Shown here: piece after piece, positions 59,911 to 64,000 of the stretch
Position numbering within the stretch: position 1 is the first letter of the stretch
Layout: the number at the start of each line of letters is the position of its first letter
Source of the DNA: Mycobacterium sp. Aquia_216
Lineage (GTDB): Bacteria; Actinomycetota; Actinomycetes; Mycobacteriales; Mycobacteriaceae
NCBI RefSeq assembly: GCF_026723865.1
Contig: NZ_CP113529.1
Span: forward strand, 2,170,001-2,234,000
Length of the DNA: 64,000 nt
Direction: 5' to 3'
Position numbers and translations under genes: made by a program
The notes under the pieces: model-generated
The model's input: the letters and a program-made list of their open reading frames with translations, nothing else
Told to the model about the DNA's origin: nothing
Database searches by the model: none

Positions 59911-61080
59911 TCAGTGATGGTGGTGGCCGTCCGTCGCCTCCGGGGAGCCGCCCATCATGCGCACCATCGGCATTCCTCCGGACGTGACGAAGCGGACGAC
60001 CAGCACTACCGCGATAGCGAGAAAGACGATATTGAGCCACGTGGTGTAGTTCCACGCGATCGACGCTTGCATGACCGTGGCATTGCGTTGGGCTGGAATG
60101 AGGTTCGTTGTGCCGAAAAGCAATTCGACGAGGTAACCGGCGATGACCATCGCGGCGTAGAAGGTGCCGAGCAAGGTCAGCATCATCCTGGTGCCGTAAT
60201 ACTTACGGTAGATGTTCAGGATCGGCAGGATCAACAGGTCGGCGTAGATGAAGGCGATCACGCCGCCGAAGCTGATGCCGCCGTTCCACAGCACCGCGGC
60301 CAACGGCACGTTGCCGATCGAGCAGACGAAGGACACAATCGCCACGACGGGTCCCACGATCGGCCCCCACAGTGCCGAGAGGCCCGGGTCGTCGGCCAGA
60401 AAGAAACTCCGCCAAAACGATTCGGGCACCCACGCCGCGATGGCGCCGGCGATCAACAGGCCCAGCACCAGGTCCCGCAGGATCGCCAGCCATTCCATGA
60501 CAAACACGTGCGAAACGGAAGTGAAGCCCTCGGCGGAAAGCAGTCGCTGCCAGAAGGAACCCTCGCGCTTGATGGACATGTCCATCGCGGCGTGGCCTTC
60601 CATCGAGCCGGCGATTCCCCGCTCGGCTTGCCGGCGGGCGGCATCGACGAGGCGCGACCGCACGAACAACCGGAACAAGACGGCGAGCATCACGATCATC
60701 AGCGGGCCGCCGATGAATTCCGCGGCGGTGAATTGCCAGCCCATCAGCAGGGCCAAGATGATGCCCAACTCCACGACAAGGTTGGTGGAACCGATCTCGA
60801 ATGCCATGGCGGCGGTGAAATGAGCGCCCTTGCGAAACAACGACCGCGCCAAGGCCACCGCGGCATACGAGCACGACGACGATGCCGCGCCAAGCCCCGC
60901 CGCCACCGCCAGGGTGCGTGGCCGGTCGTCGCCGAGCAGGGCTACCACCGTCGAGCGGCGTACCACCGCCTGCACGACGGCCGACAGGGCGAAACCCAGG
61001 ATCAGCGCCCACAGGATTTCCCAGGTCATCGACCCGGCCAGCGCCAGTGCGTGCTCGATTGCCGCTAGCACCTTGCTCAT
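59911..61080 (-). CDS. UPF0718-type permease (Rv2963-like)
   Basis: 389 residues with about eight to ten membrane segments, in two halves separated by a charged loop (~160-200). Landmarks are GLGAASSSCSYAAVALARSLFRKGAHF and the matching SFVCSIGNVPLAAVLWNGGISFGG, the duplicated CS motif of the YraQ/ArsP permease family, likely the transport site. The tail GGMPMVRMMGG...DGHHHH ends in four His and many Met, suggesting metal binding. A second ATG one codon upstream is possible. The family is linked to export of arsenicals or metals, but the substrate is not known. Confidence 0.85.
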   Translation of the reverse strand: MSKVLAAIEHALALAGSMTWEILWALILGFALSAVVQAVVRRSTVVALLGDDRPRTLAVAAGLGAASSSCSYAAVALARSLFRKGAHFTAAMAFEIGSTNLVVELGIILALLMGWQFTAAEFIGGPLMIVMLAVLFRLFVRSRLVDAARRQAERGIAGSMEGHAAMDMSIKREGSFWQRLLSAEGFTSVSHVFVMEWLAILRDLVLGLLIAGAIAAWVPESFWRSFFLADDPGLSALWGPIVGPVVAIVSFVCSIGNVPLAAVLWNGGISFGGVIAFIYADLLILPILNIYRKYYGTRMMLTLLGTFYAAMVIAGYLVELLFGTTNLIPAQRNATVMQASIAWNYTTWLNIVFLAIAVVLVVRFVTSGGMPMVRMMGGSPEATDGHHHH

Positions 61081-61720
61081 CACCGGCGACTCGCTTCCCT
61101 GTCCGTACGTTGATCATCACGCATTCGCGGCCGTTGCGCCCGGGCAGACGTGTTAGGACCGTTTCGGCACTCGCCCGTGGCAAACGGCAGGCAATTTGCC
61201 GCGCACCCCGACCGGCCCCGCTGGTGCGGGGGAGTAGGACGTTGGTGAACCGCGGCGACGATAATGGCTGGTCACGCAGTTCGCCGATTCGCCAACGAGG
61301 CCGCTCGCGAACGGGTAGGTTCCTCGCCGTGGAAGTGGCCAGGACCGCGGGCGCTCGCGCAGGGCAGCGCAGCGCCCGGCGGACGAGTCGCCCGACGCCG
61401 GAAAAGCGCAGGTGGGCTGGATCGTCGCCGGGCCGTGCGGAGGTACACTTCCTCGAACAGTGGGTAGCTCCCGCGGTCGTCGGAGTGCAGGCGGGCGCGG
61501 TCGCGAAAGCCGTGCGTTCGCAGACGCGCGTCGCGTTCGCCGTCGATCCCGGCGACACCCGCCTCGCCTCTGATGGCTTCTTATCCAGGGTGGTGCTGCC
61601 AAGGTAGACGCGTTTGTATCGGTTGTGGCATGGGGTGGTGCTGCGAGAAGACCAGGCCGCGGCATCCCGTGGGGGACGTGATACGCACCATTATTTGCAC
61701 GAAATCAGAAGGGTAGCGTT
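61081..61720. other. Region without a recognisable gene upstream of fadD26
   Basis: About 640 nt. Open frames exist on both strands but none has a convincing start, ribosome site or family motif; their products are Arg/Pro-rich as expected for antisense or non-coding GC-rich DNA. The last ~100 nt are more A/T-rich and should hold the promoter of the fadD26-pps operon; AGAAGGG sits 7 nt before the fadD26 ATG. I see no inverted repeats or IS ends. Confidence 0.5.
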
Positions 61721-63463
61721 ATGTCCGTTCTCGAGTCCTCCATTCCCGCGCTCCTCGGTGAGAACGCGCGCCGGCAGCCCAGTGAGACGGCGTTCACATT
61801 CATCGACTACGACGTGGATCCGAAAGGCTTCGCCGAAAGCTTGACCTGGTCACAGCTGCACCGTCGCGCGTCGATCGTTGCCGAGGAGCTCAGGCGTTGC
61901 GGGACGACCGGCGATCGGGCGGCGATACTGGCCCCGCAGAGCCTCGACTACCTCATTGGTTTCTTGGGGGCGTTGCAAGCCGGATTCATCGCCGTCCCGC
62001 TGTCCATCCCGCAATTTGGCGCCCACGACATTCGCATATCGTCGGCGCTGCAGGATTGCACACCCGCCGCGATCATCACGACGTCCGCTGCCGTCGACGG
62101 TGTCATCAAATACGCTGAGGCGCACGGCACTTCGGCGGCACCCGCGGTCATCGAAATCGACTCACTCGACTTCTATTCCGCCGGCGAATTCACTCGGGCA
62201 GAATATTCGCATCCCAAGGAAGCTTATCTGCAGTACACCTCGGGATCGACCGGCCAGCCGGCCGGCGTCGTGATCACTCACGAGAATGTGCTTACTAATT
62301 GCCAGCAACTCGAGTCGGCTTTGTTCGACGTTTCCGGGTCACCGGAATCGTTGGTGTCCTGGCTGCCCTTCTATCACGATATGGGGCTCATTCAAGGGAT
62401 CTGCTTTCCCACGGTATGGGCACGTCCCGCGGTGTTGACGAGTCCGATCGCATTTCTGGTGGAGCCGGCTCGTTGGATGAGGCTGCTTGCCGCCAATCCG
62501 CGGCCATTCTCCGCCGGGCCTAATTTCGCTTTCGATCTGGCGGTGCGCAGAATTTCGGACGACGACATGGCCGGGCTTGACCTCGGCGCAGTGGTGGGGC
62601 TGGCCAATGGCGCCGAGCGGGTGCAGCCGGCGTCGATCGCCCGCTTCATGGACCGATTCTCGCGGTACAACCTGCCAAACACGGCTATCAGGTCGTGCTA
62701 TGGGCTCGCCGAGGCGACTCTGTATGTCGCGAGCGCGTCGGCGGGGCAGGCGCCCAGATCCGTGCGTTTTCAATACCAGCAACTGTCGGGCGGTCAGGCG
62801 ACGCCCTGCACGGAGGAACAAGGCGGTAGCGACCTCGTCAGCTACGGCACGCTGAAGTCCCCGCTGGTGCGCATTGTCGACCCTGAAACCAGGGCCGAGA
62901 CCCCGTCGGGAATCATCGGCGAGGTCTGGGCGCACGGTGCCAACATCGGCACGGGATATTGGCGGAACCCGGAACGGACCAAACGCACCTTTGGCGCAAA
63001 GATTGCCTCTCCAACTCCGGGCACACCCGAAGGTCCCTGGTTGCGGACGGGTGACCTGGGGTTCATGCACGACGGCGAATTGTTCATCGTGGGCCGCCTC
63101 AAGGATCTGCTCATCGTCGACGGACGCAATCACTACCCCGACGACATCGAGTCGACGATTTCACAGATCACCAAGGGCCGGGTGGCGGCGATTTCGGTTG
63201 TCGATGACACCAGCGAGCAGCTCGTTGCGATCGCGGAGGTGAAGAGCCGCGGCGGATCCGATGAGGATGCCCGGCAGAAACTTCGCTCGATGCGACGCGA
63301 GGTCGCGGCCGCCATCTCGAGCGCACACGGTGTGCGTATCACCGATCTTGTGCTCGTGGCGCCCGGTTCGCTTCCCCTCACGACGAGCGGCAAGGTCCGC
63401 CGGTCGACTTGTGTCGAGACCTATCGCCGGGAGGAGTTTGACCGTCTGGATGTCTCGGCATGA
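61721..63463 (+). CDS. fadD26: Long-chain fatty acid AMP ligase of PDIM synthesis
   Basis: 580 residues. It activates C12-C20 fatty acids as acyl-AMP and loads them on the PpsA acyl carrier domain. The AMP-binding core is YLQYTSGSTGQPAGVVITHEN; SWLPFYHDMGLIQGI, RSCYGLAEATLYVA, PWLRTGDLGFMHDGELFIVGRLKDLLIVDGRNHYP are FAAL signatures. Similarity to M. tuberculosis FadD26 runs end to end (start PSLL-type helix, IDYDVDPKGFAESLTWSQ, and the terminal RLDVSA). The stop overlaps the ppsA start (ATGA). Confidence 0.93.
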   Translation: MSVLESSIPALLGENARRQPSETAFTFIDYDVDPKGFAESLTWSQLHRRASIVAEELRRCGTTGDRAAILAPQSLDYLIGFLGALQAGFIAVPLSIPQFGAHDIRISSALQDCTPAAIITTSAAVDGVIKYAEAHGTSAAPAVIEIDSLDFYSAGEFTRAEYSHPKEAYLQYTSGSTGQPAGVVITHENVLTNCQQLESALFDVSGSPESLVSWLPFYHDMGLIQGICFPTVWARPAVLTSPIAFLVEPARWMRLLAANPRPFSAGPNFAFDLAVRRISDDDMAGLDLGAVVGLANGAERVQPASIARFMDRFSRYNLPNTAIRSCYGLAEATLYVASASAGQAPRSVRFQYQQLSGGQATPCTEEQGGSDLVSYGTLKSPLVRIVDPETRAETPSGIIGEVWAHGANIGTGYWRNPERTKRTFGAKIASPTPGTPEGPWLRTGDLGFMHDGELFIVGRLKDLLIVDGRNHYPDDIESTISQITKGRVAAISVVDDTSEQLVAIAEVKSRGGSDEDARQKLRSMRREVAAAISSAHGVRITDLVLVAPGSLPLTTSGKVRRSTCVETYRREEFDRLDVSA

Positions 63464-64000
63464 CGTCCGCCGTCCCGGACGAGGCCGAGCTGCGGCGCTG
63501 GCTGATCGACTATCTGATTACCGAGATCGGTTGTGATAGCGATGAAGTCGGCCTCGACGTGGCGTTCAACGACTTGGGCGTCGGCTCCCGTGATGCGGTC
63601 GTACTCTCGGGAGAATTGGCCACCTTAATCAACCGGTCGGTGTCCCCGGTGGATTTTTGGCAGCACCCCACGATCAACGAGTTGGTGCAGTTTCTGACCA
63701 CCCCCGAGTCGGAGTCCGCGGCGCAAGCCGTCTCGGCAGAGCGCGGTTCGGTCGACGAGCCCATCGCGGTGATCGGGTTGGGATGTCGTTTTCCCGGCGA
63801 GGTTTGCGGGCCGGACGCATTCTGGCGATTCTTGGGTGAGGGTCGTTCGTCGATAACCGAGGTGCCTGCCGATCGGTGGGAGCCGTTTGACGACGGTTCG
63901 CCGGAGATCGCGACGGCGTTGGCCGCCACCACTCGCTGGGCTTCGGTGTTGACCGACGTCGATGGTTTCGACGCAGAATTCTTCGAGATCTCCCCGCGTG
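63460..64000 (+). CDS. ppsA: Phthiocerol polyketide synthase PpsA, 5' part
   Basis: 180 codons before the window ends. The first ~85 residues are an N-terminal acyl carrier domain: AELRRWLIDYLITEIGCD and DLGVGSRDAVVLSGELA with the phosphopantetheine Ser. Then VDEPIAVIGLGCRFPGEVCG begins the ketosynthase domain. An ACP before the first KS is characteristic of PpsA, which accepts the fatty acid from FadD26. The overlap ATGA with fadD26 indicates translational coupling. The KS active site and later domains are outside the window. Confidence 0.92.
   Translation, partial: MTSAVPDEAELRRWLIDYLITEIGCDSDEVGLDVAFNDLGVGSRDAVVLSGELATLINRSVSPVDFWQHPTINELVQFLTTPESESAAQAVSAERGSVDEPIAVIGLGCRFPGEVCGPDAFWRFLGEGRSSITEVPADRWEPFDDGSPEIATALAATTRWASVLTDVDGFDAEFFEISPR

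Noticed and set aside
60203..61558. Open frame of 451 codons on the minus strand reaching into the gap before fadD26
   Set aside because: Mostly the shifted frame of the permease. The upstream part is Arg/Pro-rich with no motif, so I left 61081-61720 as gene-free.

Overview
This window is a GC-rich chromosomal segment of a slow-growing Mycobacterium. The evidence is near-complete synteny with the M. tuberculosis block from gatA (Rv3011c) down to coaD (Rv2965c), here read in the opposite direction; mycobacterium-only families (LppZ, Cfp6, HupB with a lysine-rich tail, a 13E12-type HNH gene, an ESX-type MinD/EspI-like ATPase); MIRU-like repeats; and fadD26-ppsA, the first genes of the phthiocerol dimycocerosate (PDIM) locus, at the right edge. 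PDIM genes point to a pathogenic or near-pathogenic slow grower. I cannot name the species.

Layout. 1-7.5 kb: the 3' part of gatA, pfkA and gatB, with an AraC regulator, a GMC oxidoreductase and an EspI-like ATPase inserted between pfkA and gatB. 7.5-10.2 kb: lppZ, a DoxX-like membrane protein and cfp6. 10.2-14.1 kb: the ilvBNC operon, preceded by a transcription-attenuation leader with a leaderless 19-residue leader peptide containing Leu-Val-Val-Ile. 14.1-19.8 kb: a DUF559-type protein, a WrbA-like flavoprotein, a phytoene-desaturase-like FAD enzyme, then serA-leuB. 19.7-25.6 kb: two tandem MFS transporters, an FAH-family hydrolase, gltX, tRNA-Gln(CUG), tRNA-Glu(CUC) and a PPOX-type flavin/F420 protein. 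25.7-29.3 kb: an IclR regulator divergent from leuCD, then hupB. 29.4-38.2 kb: mutT1, ppk, fbiD, gpsA, ddlA, a DUF3515 protein, thiL and ung. 38.2-43.3 kb: an accessory stretch with gene remnants, a SnoaL-like protein, two SDRs, a small exported protein and a DUF4185 protein. 43.3-58.1 kb: rpmB, a FakA-like DAK/DegV protein, recG, a secreted HNH nuclease, a methyltransferase, two aldo-keto reductases, lipN, a DsbA-VKOR pair, pca, rsmD and coaD. 58.1-61.1 kb: a frameshifted 13E12 HNH gene and an Rv2963-like permease. 61.7-64 kb: fadD26 and the 5' end of ppsA.

Functional links. Branched-chain amino acid synthesis dominates: ilvBNC (attenuated), leuB (translationally coupled to serA) and leuCD (probably controlled by the divergent IclR protein, as LtbR does in Corynebacterium). 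gatA, gatB, gltX, tRNA-Gln and tRNA-Glu belong to the indirect route to Gln-tRNA. DsbA and VKOR form an oxidative protein-folding pair. FadD26 loads a fatty acid onto PpsA to start phthiocerol synthesis.

Differences from the M. tuberculosis layout as I know it: the insertion between pfkA and gatB; replacement of the Rv2998-Rv3000 interval; the 38-43 kb accessory region; absence of purU next to coaD; and fadD26 lying directly beside the Rv2963 homologue on the coaD strand, which implies an inversion or rearrangement of the PDIM locus. Many genes here have a TANNNT -10 hexamer only 6-9 nt before an ATG/GTG, which suggests leaderless transcripts.
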